Source: an uncultured Cyclobacteriaceae bacterium (GTDB taxonomy: Bacteria > Bacteroidota > Bacteroidia > Cytophagales > Cyclobacteriaceae). Taken from it: a stretch of DNA of 51,677 nt. The DNA lies in the NCBI GenBank assembly GCA_947492745.1, contig CANLOE010000045.1:1-51677 (forward strand), in the 5' to 3' direction. Both the position numbers and the translations under genes were made by a program. Under the pieces are notes generated by a model. The model was not told where the DNA came from and searched no databases. It saw only the letters and a program-made list of their open reading frames with translations. Of this stretch, positions 35,150-44,094 are shown piece by piece; the first letter of the stretch is position 1; every line of letters starts with the position of its first letter.

Positions 35150-35558
35150 CAAAAAAATTTCATTTAACTGAAAATCAACAGTATACACATGACCTTATTT
35201 AAAGATTTATCAAGGGCTGAAGCTATCAATTGTGTGAAATACCTTATACCTTAAGTATCACCCATCTTCCATGCCTCAAGGAGCTACTGCTATAACTACA
35301 TGAGGAAATATGCTACGTATTTGATTTCCGGCAGGACTTTGTTATACTAGTGTAGCCCACTTGATCAAGGGACCTCTTTCGAAGCCCATCAACAGCACTC
35401 CGTAAATACTTTAGAAAAGAAAGTCTTTACGGCCAATGTTTGTCCTTTTTAACATAAAAAATATATATCCTTAGAAAAACGAGTATTTCCGCAGTGTATT
35501 ATGTTAAATTGTATAATCAGAAAGTGTACTTCACTCTTAGCAACCTATTCTTGTATTT

Positions 35559-35566
35559 TATATTTG
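35559..35566 (+). promoter_or_regulatory. Bacteroidota-type -7 box (TATATTTG)
   Basis: TATATTTG is an exact match to the TAnnTTTG consensus, 29 bp before the ATG of the lipoprotein gene. The -33 partner is weak (TTAG about 18 bases upstream). Confidence 0.45.
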
Positions 35567-35594
35567 CGGAACCAAAAACCATAAAAACCTAACC

Positions 35595-36044
35595 ATGAAC
35601 CACTTAAATACCAGTTATCGTTTATACCTCACATTAGTCTTCTGTTCTCTTGCCACGGCTTGTACCTCCGTGAGGCTGATTACTGATTATGATGAGGTCA
35701 CCGATCATATGGTGACCGAACTACAGGCCAAGACTGCTCGACACTTTGCAGTTCTGGACAGGACCATTGGTACGGACACGGCTACCTACGAATTTTTCAT
35801 TCCATTTTATGATGATGTCAAAGTAGGACTCAGCAGTCTGGAGGTCAGAAGTCAGGCACTAAAAAACAATAGCATCGTAATCCAGCAGGTAAAACTGCTA
35901 CGGCAGATGACCAAAGACCTAGAGGCGCTCCATCGTCTGGGCATACGCTCGAAAGAAGAACTAAAACCCTTGGAGTCAGCTTTTAATAGTGCCTATGCTT
36001 CTATTATAAAGTTACAGCTAGCCTTAAAACGAGGCGAGGAATAA
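35595..36044 (+). CDS. Small lipoprotein, function unknown
   Basis: 149 residues. The N-terminus (MNHLNTSYRLYLTLVFCSLA then TACTS) is a lipoprotein signal with Cys about position 23. The rest is mostly alpha-helical (VTDHMVTELQAKTARHFAVL, LLRQMTKDLEALHRLGIRSK, LESAFNSAYASIIKLQLALK) and probably forms a helical bundle. No named family was recognised. The next gene starts 37 bp downstream on the same strand, so the two are probably one transcript. Confidence 0.65.
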   Translation: MNHLNTSYRLYLTLVFCSLATACTSVRLITDYDEVTDHMVTELQAKTARHFAVLDRTIGTDTATYEFFIPFYDDVKVGLSSLEVRSQALKNNSIVIQQVKLLRQMTKDLEALHRLGIRSKEELKPLESAFNSAYASIIKLQLALKRGEE

Positions 36045-36081
36045 CCTTCTTTTTTAATATTGAACCATAAACCATTCTAAT

Positions 36082-36414
36082 ATGTCTACTATAGATTTTG
36101 ACCAACTCATCAAAACAATGCTCGATGCCATGAAGGCCCCTCTTTCCGAACAGTGGAAAAACGCAAAGCCCTTCGTAAAACAGGAAACAAAGTCTTTTGC
36201 CCAAAACATTCAGCTAATACAGCGCTTAAAAAAAGAAGATAAGATCAGCAAAGAACAGGCTGTATTACATATGAGCATTCAAAGGGGAGCATTTCGTGTG
36301 GTACTTCTGACTATCGAAGGCTTAGGGATACTTGCGGTAGAGGCTGCTATCAATGCTGCTATACAAGCTATAAAAGGCATTGTCAATACAGCTGTGGGGT
36401 GGTCCATCCTTTGA
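36082..36414 (+). CDS. Small helical protein, partner of the lipoprotein
   Basis: 110 residues without a signal peptide. A charged helical half (TMLDAMKAPLSEQWKNAKPF, IQLIQRLKKEDKISKEQAVL) is followed by a glycine- and alanine-rich hydrophobic half (VVLLTIEGLGILAVEAAINA, AIQAIKGIVNTAVGW) that could associate with or cross a membrane. The family is unknown. It is co-directional with the lipoprotein gene 37 bp upstream; a joint function is inferred from position only. Confidence 0.6.
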   Translation: MSTIDFDQLIKTMLDAMKAPLSEQWKNAKPFVKQETKSFAQNIQLIQRLKKEDKISKEQAVLHMSIQRGAFRVVLLTIEGLGILAVEAAINAAIQAIKGIVNTAVGWSIL

Positions 36415-36985
36415 TGCCAAATACTGGTTTTTATAAGTCGTCGGTAACCGACCTCCGTATTCTGTAGTGTGCAGCAAAAAGAACGGTCATTGGCAAAGGT
36501 CTGTCATCAGGTAAAAATAATGTACAGAAGTATGCGGTACTATACTTCTTCGCCTCAACACTGGGCATACATCGCATTCCAATGATAATATCCGGCTTAA
36601 CTTACACTCAAAACAATAACATCAGTAAGGAAAGTAGGAAGGGAAGCACGAGTCCGTATTTGTATATTTTATCTTTCATGATCATTTGTTTTTATTGTTT
36701 CATCTATTGACTGATTAAAAACAAATATGATACCAAAAACAGCAACTCCGGTTTTGTCCTTATCCCTTCTATCCTTATTACACCTACTTCCTTATGCATA
36801 GCCGCTCTTCCGCTAGAACCAAGTCCTAGAGTATCTGTCATATCATCTCAGAAAAGAGTTATATCACTATCTCCGATAGAACATGAGGGCCATCATGGTC
36901 TCTCATCTGCATCGATGGTAAATCGAGGATTTGTTCAGCAATGTGTATGTGTAAAAATACCCCAAGAGGAGCCATTACCGAAGTG
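36415..36985. other. Intergenic region between convergent genes
   Basis: 570 bp with no R element recognised. The only candidate is a 23-codon membrane peptide on the minus strand (36608-36679). Confidence 0.45.
36608..36679 (-). CDS. Tiny membrane peptide (hypothetical)
   Basis: A 23-codon frame, MKDKIYKYGLVLPFLLSLLM then LLF, with a basic N-terminus and a single hydrophobic helix. It is preceded by an A-rich leader (ACAATAAAAACAAATGATC) like those of real genes here. The frame is far too short for statistical support. Confidence 0.25.
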   Translation of the reverse strand: MKDKIYKYGLVLPFLLSLLMLLF

Positions 36986-39280
36986 CTATGTTACGATACG
37001 GACTAGCACTGATTTTGAAATAGGGGTCTGGCTTTTGTCCGCAAACTGACGAACAGGAATAAGAACGTTTGCTTCGGGAAAATAGGTAGCGATACACTGT
37101 CTTGGTATATCATAGGCCTGGACCAGAAAGCCTTTGGCCACACGTAGTTCATCATCGTAGTTACTATGCAAATCCACCAGACCTCCTTCTTTCAATTGGT
37201 TCCTGTCCATATCTTCCCTGTTCATCAGAACAATCCGGCGTTCATTATATATACCTCTGTACCTATCATCCAGACCATATATGGTGGTATTGTATTGATC
37301 ATGACTACGGATAGTCATCATAAGATAGTCCTCAGGGGCCAATCGATGCTCGGGAACACGATTAATACTGAAATTGGCTTTTCCTGTGATGGTTGCAAAA
37401 CTTCTCTCGCGGGCACCATTGGGAAGGTAAAAGCCTCCCGGTCGGCGTACTTTTTCATTATAGGATTCAAAGCCCGGAATGGTACTTTCTATATTATCTC
37501 TGATGAGGTCATAGTTGTTTGCCCACACTTGCCAATTGATATTAGGAAGCTTCTTCAGGGTAGCCTCTGCCATTCCCGCCACTATACGTGGCTCGCTCAA
37601 TAGGTGTTCCGAAACCGGCGGCAAACTGCCTTTGGAACTATGTACGACTCCCGCCGAGTTCTCAACCGTGACAAACTGTAGATGACCGTTCTGCTCATCT
37701 TGCTCCGTACGCCCTAGGCAGGGCAATATAAGAGCCGTTTTTCCATGAATAAGGTGCGACCTGTTCAACTTCGTGGATATCTGTACTGTCAGCTCACATT
37801 GTTGTAGCCCTTTGGCCGTGTACACTGTATCGGGAGTAGCGGAAAGGAAGTTCCCCCCCATAGCTATAAATACTTTGGCCCGCCCTTCGGTCATGGCCTG
37901 TATGGCCTCTACCGTATCGTAACCATGTCGTCTGGGAGGTTCGAAGTCAAATGTCCGCTCGATACTATCCAAAAAGGCGGTGGATGGTTTTTCGTAAATG
38001 CCCATGGTCCTATCCCCTTGCACATTACTATGTCCTCTAACGGGACAGGTCCCTGCTCCGGGTTTTCCTATGCTCCCTTTGAGCAAAAGCAAATTGACCA
38101 GCTCTCTGATATTGTCCACTGCATTTTTATGCTGTGTCACTCCCATGGCCCAGCAGATAATGATCTTCTCTTTATCGGCAATAAGGTCCACTACCGCCTG
38201 TATTTCGGCCATGCTTACTCCCGATGCGGCCACCAGCGTTGACAGCTCGTGATTATCCAGATCTTCGAGTAAGGCATCAAGACCTTGGGTACTGTCCTTT
38301 ATGAACTCATGATCAAAGACTGTTCCTGGCGACTTTTTCTCTTTGTCCACCAACAACTTGAGCATGGCCTTTATCAAAGGGACATCCCCGTTGATCTTTA
38401 CCTGTAGATAGAGATCAGTGAGTGTGGTACCGCTGCCCAGTACATCACCTACACTCTGCGGATGCTTGAACCTGAGCAATCCTGCTTCTTTCAAAGGGTT
38501 TATACTGACTATTTTGCTTCCCTTCTTTTTCGCGCTCTGAAGTGCCGTAAGCATTCTAGGGTGGTTGGTACCCGGGTTCTGCCCAACAATCATAATCACT
38601 TCCGCCAAATCAAAATCCTCTAGCTTAACGGAGCCTTTTCCTATACCTACTGTTTCGGATAATGCCACTCCGCTGGACTCATGGCACATGTTGGAACAAT
38701 CGGGAAGATTGTTGGTGCCAAAAGCGCGTACGAAGAGCTGATACATAAAAGCGGCCTCATTACTGGTCCGCCCGGAAGTGTAGAATATGGCCTGGTCCGG
38801 TTCTTCCAATTGGTTGAGCTTCGCCCCTATCATGGAAAAAGCATCTCCCCAACTGATAGGAGAATAGTGCGTATCCCCTGGAAATACTACCATGGGAGAA
38901 GTCATACGCCCACTTTTACCGATATCTCTGTCACTCCATGTCGACAGTTCCTGAATGCTATGTTTTTTAAAAAAAGAGCTATCAAGTTGCTTTTGGGTAG
39001 TTTCTTCTGCTACAGCTTTGGCACCGTTCTCACAAAATTCTATTGTGGATCGTTCTTCATCAGGGTCGGGCCAAGCACAACCCGGGCAATCGAAACCGTC
39101 CATTTGGTTAACCTTCAGCAATGCCTTGGTACCACGTACAAGACCCGATTCGTTCATTATGTGCTGCATAGAACTCTTTACCGCCGTTAGGCCTCCCGCC
39201 AAACTGCTCGGTGCGCTCTTCTTTATGCCTGTCAGTTTTTCGGGCGGTTGAGGTTCTGGGGACTTATTTTTTTTCGTCAT
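36986..39280 (-). CDS. FdhF/YdeP-family molybdopterin oxidoreductase
   Basis: 764 residues. It matches the YdeP branch of the formate dehydrogenase/DMSO reductase superfamily: an N-terminal GFDCPGCAWPDPDEERST motif, the domain entry HYSPISWGDAFSMIGAKL, IFYTSGRTSNEAAFMYQLF, the likely Mo-ligand region NMCHESSGVALSETVG, IVGQNPGTNHPRMLTAL, GKPGAGTCPVRGHSNVQGDR, and a C-terminal MGD-binding domain (TIRSHDQYNTTIYGLDDRYR). No Sec codon is apparent; Cys stands at the Mo site. No signal peptide is seen, so it is cytoplasmic. The substrate of YdeP-type enzymes is uncertain; formate is not proven. FdhD, needed to sulfurate such cofactors, is encoded nearby. Confidence 0.88.
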   Translation of the reverse strand: MTKKNKSPEPQPPEKLTGIKKSAPSSLAGGLTAVKSSMQHIMNESGLVRGTKALLKVNQMDGFDCPGCAWPDPDEERSTIEFCENGAKAVAEETTQKQLDSSFFKKHSIQELSTWSDRDIGKSGRMTSPMVVFPGDTHYSPISWGDAFSMIGAKLNQLEEPDQAIFYTSGRTSNEAAFMYQLFVRAFGTNNLPDCSNMCHESSGVALSETVGIGKGSVKLEDFDLAEVIMIVGQNPGTNHPRMLTALQSAKKKGSKIVSINPLKEAGLLRFKHPQSVGDVLGSGTTLTDLYLQVKINGDVPLIKAMLKLLVDKEKKSPGTVFDHEFIKDSTQGLDALLEDLDNHELSTLVAASGVSMAEIQAVVDLIADKEKIIICWAMGVTQHKNAVDNIRELVNLLLLKGSIGKPGAGTCPVRGHSNVQGDRTMGIYEKPSTAFLDSIERTFDFEPPRRHGYDTVEAIQAMTEGRAKVFIAMGGNFLSATPDTVYTAKGLQQCELTVQISTKLNRSHLIHGKTALILPCLGRTEQDEQNGHLQFVTVENSAGVVHSSKGSLPPVSEHLLSEPRIVAGMAEATLKKLPNINWQVWANNYDLIRDNIESTIPGFESYNEKVRRPGGFYLPNGARERSFATITGKANFSINRVPEHRLAPEDYLMMTIRSHDQYNTTIYGLDDRYRGIYNERRIVLMNREDMDRNQLKEGGLVDLHSNYDDELRVAKGFLVQAYDIPRQCIATYFPEANVLIPVRQFADKSQTPISKSVLVRIVT

Positions 39281-39433
39281 ATCTAAGCTGATAGTAGTTG
39301 TCCTTTTATACTTGTAGGGAAGGGTGAGTGCAGATCATACTGCACCTATTTGACAGGCCTCATAGCAAGAGGAGTATTATATTATTTTTTTAAATGGGAA
39401 GACTCGGACCTGAAAGCTATGGCATCAGTGAGC

Positions 39434-39814
39434 TCATGGGTGTCCTTGTCCTGCCCTTGGGTTTTCGAAAAGCCCTGACTCGTCTTCCATAGGGCGATCT
39501 GTAAGGCATTGGAAATCCTTTTCCACAAGAATGGACACTACACCTTCTTCTCCGATGGCACACTCTGCATCAAAGCCCACCTGATTCGTATTTGCCCACT
39601 GCATCAGCTGTTCTCTGGGCACCGATATACGAATGACACTTTCAATATATTCTACACTGACATCTATTCTGTCAGCCGCTCCCAGAACATAAGTCAATCT
39701 TTGGCTCGGGCCAAAGTGAGTATCCTCCTGAACAAGTCCCTCTTTTTTGACTTCCTCCACTTCCGACACTGAAAGCCGCAAACGTAGGGAATTTCCTTTG
39801 ATCCTTAGTTTCAT
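39434..39814 (-). CDS. Small conserved protein near the oxidoreductase
   Basis: 126 residues, beginning MKLRIKGNSLRLRLSVSEVE. The N-terminal 85 residues are an alternation of short strands (RLTYVLGAADRIDVSVEYIE, SVIRISVPREQLMQWAN); the C-terminal tail is polar. I recall similar short proteins of the DUF7009 type in Bacteroidota beside formate dehydrogenase genes, but this is memory, not a search. The protein lies upstream of the oxidoreductase on the same strand, 153 bp away, so co-transcription is likely. Confidence 0.6.
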   Translation of the reverse strand: MKLRIKGNSLRLRLSVSEVEEVKKEGLVQEDTHFGPSQRLTYVLGAADRIDVSVEYIESVIRISVPREQLMQWANTNQVGFDAECAIGEEGVVSILVEKDFQCLTDRPMEDESGLFENPRAGQGHP

Positions 39815-40102
39815 ACGTTCGGTTTGTTTTAATTTAGTGGTCCTATAATACCTTGTTGTAAAAATGCAAAAACACCCTCATTCTACTTTCCCAATCAAAG
39901 ATAATCATTTCTTTGCTACCGGATTTTAGCAACCATACATTCTTCGGTATTTACCTCACATCACACCCCAAATCACATATACATACCATAAAATCAACTC
40001 AATCCATCAACCATTTTATTGTTTACAAAATTATATTTCATAATATTCGTCAAAAAAAGGTGTTTTTACCCTAAGAAATTGTCTAATTTTAATCTAAATA
40101 TC

Positions 40103-40396
40103 ATGAAGAAGAAACTCAAATTGAAAAGCATCAAACTGACCAGCTTCATTACCGAAAGCAATGAGGCCTTGAACAAAGGAACGATCAGAGGGGGAAGCAA
40201 CCTATTGAACCCTTGCGGTTATACAGAACCGGCTACTTGTCAGCAAGGCTGTAATAACCTCACTGATCGCGGATGCGGCCATGTTACCGCGGGCGGATGT
40301 GTTACCAATGATGACTGCCACCGCGTTAGTCGACCACCACAATGCTCCAATCTAATGGCTCCATGTTACGCCCCAACTGTGGGTCCTTGCTATTGA
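40103..40396 (+). CDS. Pinensin-like lanthipeptide (RiPP) precursor peptide
   Basis: 97 residues from ATG 40103; the in-frame ATG at 40019 adds an implausible 28-residue extension. The leader MKKKLKLKSIKLTSFITESN, ending IRGG at 28-31, matches the Bacteroidota natural-product precursor pattern (K-rich LKSxKxxSF start, double-Gly end) best known from pinensins. The core (32-97) has nine Cys at 38, 46, 50, 58, 66, 72, 81, 88 and 96, spaced mostly 6-9 residues apart, with interspersed Thr and Ser that could be dehydrated. Expected fate: leader cleavage after GG with export. No LanB, LanC or peptidase-transporter is encoded in this window, so modification must act in trans or the gene is orphan. 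It lies alone on the plus strand between fdhD and the small protein gene. Confidence 0.7.
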   Translation: MKKKLKLKSIKLTSFITESNEALNKGTIRGGSNLLNPCGYTEPATCQQGCNNLTDRGCGHVTAGGCVTNDDCHRVSRPPQCSNLMAPCYAPTVGPCY

Positions 40397-40519
40397 TTGA
40401 GTATCTATTTATCCAAGCGTTTGTACTTCAACCTTTAGCTTCACTCAGGCTTCGTGGCCAAATAGCGTGTGTCCCCCCCCCAGAGTACTTTATAAGGTTT
40501 GGGTACCTACAAGGAAGGT

Positions 40520-41416
40520 CTATTGCCCCGCGAGTACGACCCTTTCTCTATCAGAATAAACATTGAATTTACCCTTCCGCATAAACCCGACCAAGGTCTG
40601 TCCATGCGCCCTGGCCAAGTTGACCGCTAAACTGGAAGGGGCGCTGACAGCGCATAAAACGGGAACTTCGGCCATTAAGGATTTCTGTACCAGCTCAAAA
40701 CTGAGCCTACTGCTGAGAAAGATGATATGATTTTGTAATGGAAGTCTATCCTCCATCAATGCAGCTCCAATCAGCTTGTCCAGTGCATTATGCCTACCGA
40801 CATCTTCCCTGATCAACTGAAGGTTACCCTTACTATCAAATAAACCTGCCGCATGCAGCCCGCCGGTATGCTTAAAGACCGCCTGATGATACCGTAGTTT
40901 TTCGGAGAGGCCCTCTAAGACTTCAGGGCTTACTTCCACCTTTTGGTTCCATAGAATATGACAGGTCTGCGCTACTGCTTCCAAGGAAGATTTGCCACAT
41001 ACACCGCAACTAGAGGAGGTGTAGAAGAATTTTTCCAGCTTTTGCAAATCGGGGACGATATGCGGCTGTAAGCTTACGAGAACAACATTGCCTACCTCTT
41101 CGGGCTTCAAAGTGGAGGAATGGCAGTGCCGTACTGTTCGTATATCCCTCTTTCTTTTGATGATACTTTCCGAAAACAAAAAGCCTACAGCAAGTTCCAG
41201 ATCATGGCCCGGTGTCCTCATCGTTACGGATAGTGACTTCTGTTCTCTATGCTCAGCTGAACCGAATTCCAACCTGATTTCCAGTGGTTCTTCCACGACT
41301 ATCAGGTCATCGGTATCTTCCCCATCGTTAAGGGCATATATTCTTTTGATCTTGGTAGATTGCAGGTAGAGAGGTTGGGTATAATCCTTATCACTTTCCA
41401 TATCTGTACTTTCCAT
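40520..41416 (-). CDS. fdhD: FdhD, sulfurtransferase for formate dehydrogenase cofactor
   Basis: 298 residues. FdhD family landmarks are present in order: EEPLEIRLEF, MRTPGHDLELAVGFLFSESI, the sulfur-carrying SSSCGVCGKSSLEAVAQ (two Cys of the CxxC loop), KHTGGLHAAGLFDSKG, IREDVGRHNALDKLIGAALM and the C-terminal SRLSFELVQKSLMAEVPVLC with SAPSSLAVNLARAHGQTLVG. FdhD passes sulfur from a cysteine desulfurase to the bis-MGD cofactor so that the dehydrogenase becomes active. The first 25 residues are poorly conserved in the family, so the start could be one of the internal Met codons. The context, next to a molybdopterin oxidoreductase and formate-THF ligase, fits well. Confidence 0.95.
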   Translation of the reverse strand: MESTDMESDKDYTQPLYLQSTKIKRIYALNDGEDTDDLIVVEEPLEIRLEFGSAEHREQKSLSVTMRTPGHDLELAVGFLFSESIIKRKRDIRTVRHCHSSTLKPEEVGNVVLVSLQPHIVPDLQKLEKFFYTSSSCGVCGKSSLEAVAQTCHILWNQKVEVSPEVLEGLSEKLRYHQAVFKHTGGLHAAGLFDSKGNLQLIREDVGRHNALDKLIGAALMEDRLPLQNHIIFLSSRLSFELVQKSLMAEVPVLCAVSAPSSLAVNLARAHGQTLVGFMRKGKFNVYSDRERVVLAGQ

Positions 41417-41569
41417 ATCATCGACCTCTAAATTTTTGAAAAAACGCTACCGTAGGCAGATAAGTTCAGCGAACTTAGGATACTGTTTCAAAATGCCCCT
41501 ATTACTTTCATTCGTATCTATTGATTTTCTAGGGCCACATGGAATTCGTAAAAGAAGGTTATTCATTTT

Positions 41570-41720
41570 ATACCCAAATGAAATTGTTTTGGGACAGACC
41601 GAAAATGATTGCGAAAGCACTTTTCCGGTCAGAACGGCTCCAATGACTATCGTACGAATGCAGGATTTTTCCATGGTTTGTTGAACCAAGAATTTCCCAT
41701 TTCACTTTTTCTTGAGTATA
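41570..41720 (+). repeat. R6 element (151 bp)
   Basis: ATACCCAAATGAAATTG to TTTCACTTTTTCTTGAGTATA. The interior GACCGAAAATG pairs with TTTTCCGGTC, giving a hairpin in the left half. It matches the copies at 6350-6514 and 10101-10430. Confidence 0.75.
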
Positions 41721-41905
41721 ACCCCGCTCATTGCGATAGGCATTTCTTTCGGTATTTCACTGAAATTTCCGCAAAAGCGCTGCTATCTTTCCCACACGGT
41801 GGTCCGGCTCCTTCACCGACAAAACCCTCAAGCTATTTTTCAACCACTCGGCTCCACCTCGTTTTGCTTCCAAAATAAGCGGTATCAAATTCTAAAATAA
41901 TAGTT
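41721..41905 (+). repeat. R5-like sequence
   Basis: Shares AGCGCTGCTATCTTT, CACACGGTGGTCCGGCTCC, TTCACCGACAAAACCCTCA and AAATTCTAAAATAAT with 45700-45840. The terminal AACAGTCTCTTA motif is missing, so this copy is degraded or truncated. Confidence 0.55.
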
Positions 41906-41917
41906 TCACAACAATCA

Positions 41918-43600
41918 CTAAGATAGTCCTGTTATCTTACCATCATTATCAATATCGATGGCTTCGGCTGCCGGTGTCGATGATAAGCCCGGCATTCTCA
42001 GCATATCTCCCGTAATGGGGATAAGAAATCCCGCACCGGAGGCAATTTCTATTTCTCTTACAGTAAGGGTAAATGCCTTCGGCCTTCCGAGCGATTTGGG
42101 GTTATCGGAAAGCGAGCTTTGCGTTTTTGCTATACATACCGGGAGGCCCTGCAAGCCCAAACGGTCGATTTTTTTCAGGTCTTGCAATGCTTTGGGCAAA
42201 AAATCGACTTTTTCAGCACCATAGATTTTCTTGGCGACAGCACAGACCTTATCCTTTACACTATCGTTCCAGTCATAGGTCGGAGTGAATCGAGTCCGTG
42301 AACTATCTATAGCCGTCACCACCTCCCTGGCCAGTGCCTCCATACCTTTGCCTCCATGCTCCCAGCCTTCACTGAGTGCTACTTTTACCCCCAGAGTGAT
42401 GCACTTCTCTTTTACCAAGGCGATTTCCTTCTGGGTGTCAGAAGTAAATATATTGATGGAGACAACAGTGGGGATTCCGTACTGTCGAGCATTTTCGATA
42501 TGCTTTTCCAGGTTAGCGAGTCCTTTCTCCAGTGCTTCCATGTCGGGTCGGTCCAAAGTCTTCAAGGCCGCTCCACCGTGATACTTTAGGGCACGAACCG
42601 TAGCGACCATGATCATGGCCTTGGGCGATAGTCCTGCATAGGCGCATTTGATATTCAAAAATTTTTCCGCTCCCAGATCAGCTCCAAAACCTGCTTCCGT
42701 CACTACGTAGTCTGCTAGGGACATCCCCATCTTCGTGGCGATGAGCGAATTGGTACCTTGAGCAATATTGGCAAAGGGGCCACCGTGAATAACAGCCGTA
42801 TTTCCTTCCAGTGTCTGTACCAAGTTCGGTTTTATGGCATCTTTGAGCAATGCGGCCATGGCCCCTTGGGCATTGAGGTCTTTCGCATAGACCGCTTCTC
42901 CGGTATACGTATCCCCAATATAGATATTGCCCATTTTGGCCTTGAGATCATCGATATCTTTTGAAAGGCAAAGTATGGCCATAATTTCGGAAGCGGCTGT
43001 AATATTAAAGCCTGCCTCTCTGATAGTTCCTCCCGATTTGCCGCCCAGTCCGGTAACAATATGACGCAGTGCACGGTCGTTCATATCCATGACCCTCTTC
43101 CAGACCACCGTCCTTGGGTCGATATTCAACCGCTCCCTCTTTTTGCTCTGTAGCGCATTGTCAATCAATGCAGATAATAGGTTATTGGCTTTTTCAATGG
43201 CAGCAAAATCCCCCGTGAAATGAAGATTGATATCTTCCATAGGTATTACTTGTGAGTACCCTCCGCCAGCAGCGCCACCTTTCATGCCGAACACGGGGCC
43301 CAACGAAGGTTCTCGAAGTACCACAACAGACTGCTTACCGATTCTGTTCAGCCCTTCATTGAGGCCAATAGAAGTAGTGGTCTTTCCTTCACCCGCCGGA
43401 GTGGGGGTCATGGCCGTCACCAAAATCAATTTGGAGGCATTTACTTTCTCCTCATCTATCAGGCTCAGAGGCAGTTTTGCCTTGTATTTTCCATACATCT
43501 CCAGTTGATCTTCTACGATTCCTACCTGAGCGGCAATTTCTTTGATATGCCGCAGTGGCGTAGACTGAGCAATCTCCAGATCAGTTTTGAAAGAAGTCAT
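41918..43600 (-). CDS. fhs: Formate-tetrahydrofolate ligase
   Basis: 560 residues, the full length of the family. The nucleotide-binding loop TPTPAGEGKTTTSIGLNEGL lies near residue 68. It is followed by REPSLGPVFGMKGGAAGGGY, MEDINLHFTGDFAAIEKANN, the GNTAVIHGGPFANIAQGTNS signature and FGADLGAEKFLNIKC. It catalyses ATP-dependent joining of formate to THF to give 10-formyl-THF for purine and fMet synthesis; the reaction is reversible in formate-producing physiology. It lies on the same strand as fdhD, separated by 500 bp of repeats. With the oxidoreductase it forms a plausible formate-handling neighbourhood, but the genes are not a tight operon. Confidence 0.97.
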   Translation of the reverse strand: MTSFKTDLEIAQSTPLRHIKEIAAQVGIVEDQLEMYGKYKAKLPLSLIDEEKVNASKLILVTAMTPTPAGEGKTTTSIGLNEGLNRIGKQSVVVLREPSLGPVFGMKGGAAGGGYSQVIPMEDINLHFTGDFAAIEKANNLLSALIDNALQSKKRERLNIDPRTVVWKRVMDMNDRALRHIVTGLGGKSGGTIREAGFNITAASEIMAILCLSKDIDDLKAKMGNIYIGDTYTGEAVYAKDLNAQGAMAALLKDAIKPNLVQTLEGNTAVIHGGPFANIAQGTNSLIATKMGMSLADYVVTEAGFGADLGAEKFLNIKCAYAGLSPKAMIMVATVRALKYHGGAALKTLDRPDMEALEKGLANLEKHIENARQYGIPTVVSINIFTSDTQKEIALVKEKCITLGVKVALSEGWEHGGKGMEALAREVVTAIDSSRTRFTPTYDWNDSVKDKVCAVAKKIYGAEKVDFLPKALQDLKKIDRLGLQGLPVCIAKTQSSLSDNPKSLGRPKAFTLTVREIEIASGAGFLIPITGDMLRMPGLSSTPAAEAIDIDNDGKITGLS

Positions 43601-44094
43601 AGAACATTCGATTTATGGTTACATATCGTGGCTTAACCGGAATAATTATTGAAACCCGGAGCTTTTCATTATATTTTCGGTCAATGATAGTAAAATATGC
43701 CAAGCATATCAATCGTAATCAGTCTAGAAGGCTTTTTTCAGCTCAGCTATTCACCTTTACGGAAATATTAAAATATCAAACCATCGGAGGACGTTATTTC
43801 TTAGAGACTGTTTTGAAATTATATTTAAGATTTATTATCACTTATTTTTTTGGATAGGACCGAGCGTCAAAATAATGCCCTCTGGGCATTACTTAGTGAA
43901 GGGGCCGGTCTGCCGCGTCAGTCATTGACAAATGATAGCATGTCGCGCTAGCTAGCGGAAATTTCAACGAAATCAAGAAGTATATAAGAAAGAAAAAGAC
44001 ACATTTATAAAACAGTCTCTTACTAATATGAACTTTGTTTAGTTCTATTTCAGTTGATGCAATATATTTGATCACTATTGAAATCATAGAAGTC
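43601..44094. other. Divergent intergenic region holding R5
   Basis: Positions 43601-43800 are the upstream region of fhs; 43801-44022 is an R5 element; the remaining 72 bp is the leader of the STAS-like gene. Confidence 0.55.
43801..44022 (+). mobile_element. R5 inverted-repeat element (222 bp)
   Basis: The ends TTAGAGACTGTTTTGAAAT and ATTTATAAAACAGTCTCTTA are inverted repeats of about 17 bp. Inside is a compact hairpin AATGCCCTCTGGGCATT. No gene. It ends 72 bp before the ATG of the next gene and could supply its leader or promoter. Confidence 0.75.

Larger units (their letters stand above)
34586..35594. other. AT-rich intergenic region between divergent genes
   Basis: No gene seen in 1 kb. 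Two stretches (about 34660-34760 and 35075-35170) look like diverged copies of each other, both ending in TACATTTCAAAAA; the second holds a strong inverted repeat. A candidate promoter for the plus-strand gene lies at 35559. Confidence 0.5.
41417..41917. other. Intergenic region between fdhD and fhs, filled with repeats
   Basis: No gene. Positions 41570-41720 are an R6 element and 41721-41905 an R5-like stretch; positions 41417-41569 are unassigned and include the 5' side of fdhD. Confidence 0.55.

Noticed and set aside
40473-40481. Run of nine C residues as a phase-variable switch
   Set aside because: It lies between two converging genes, outside both reading frames and not in a likely promoter.
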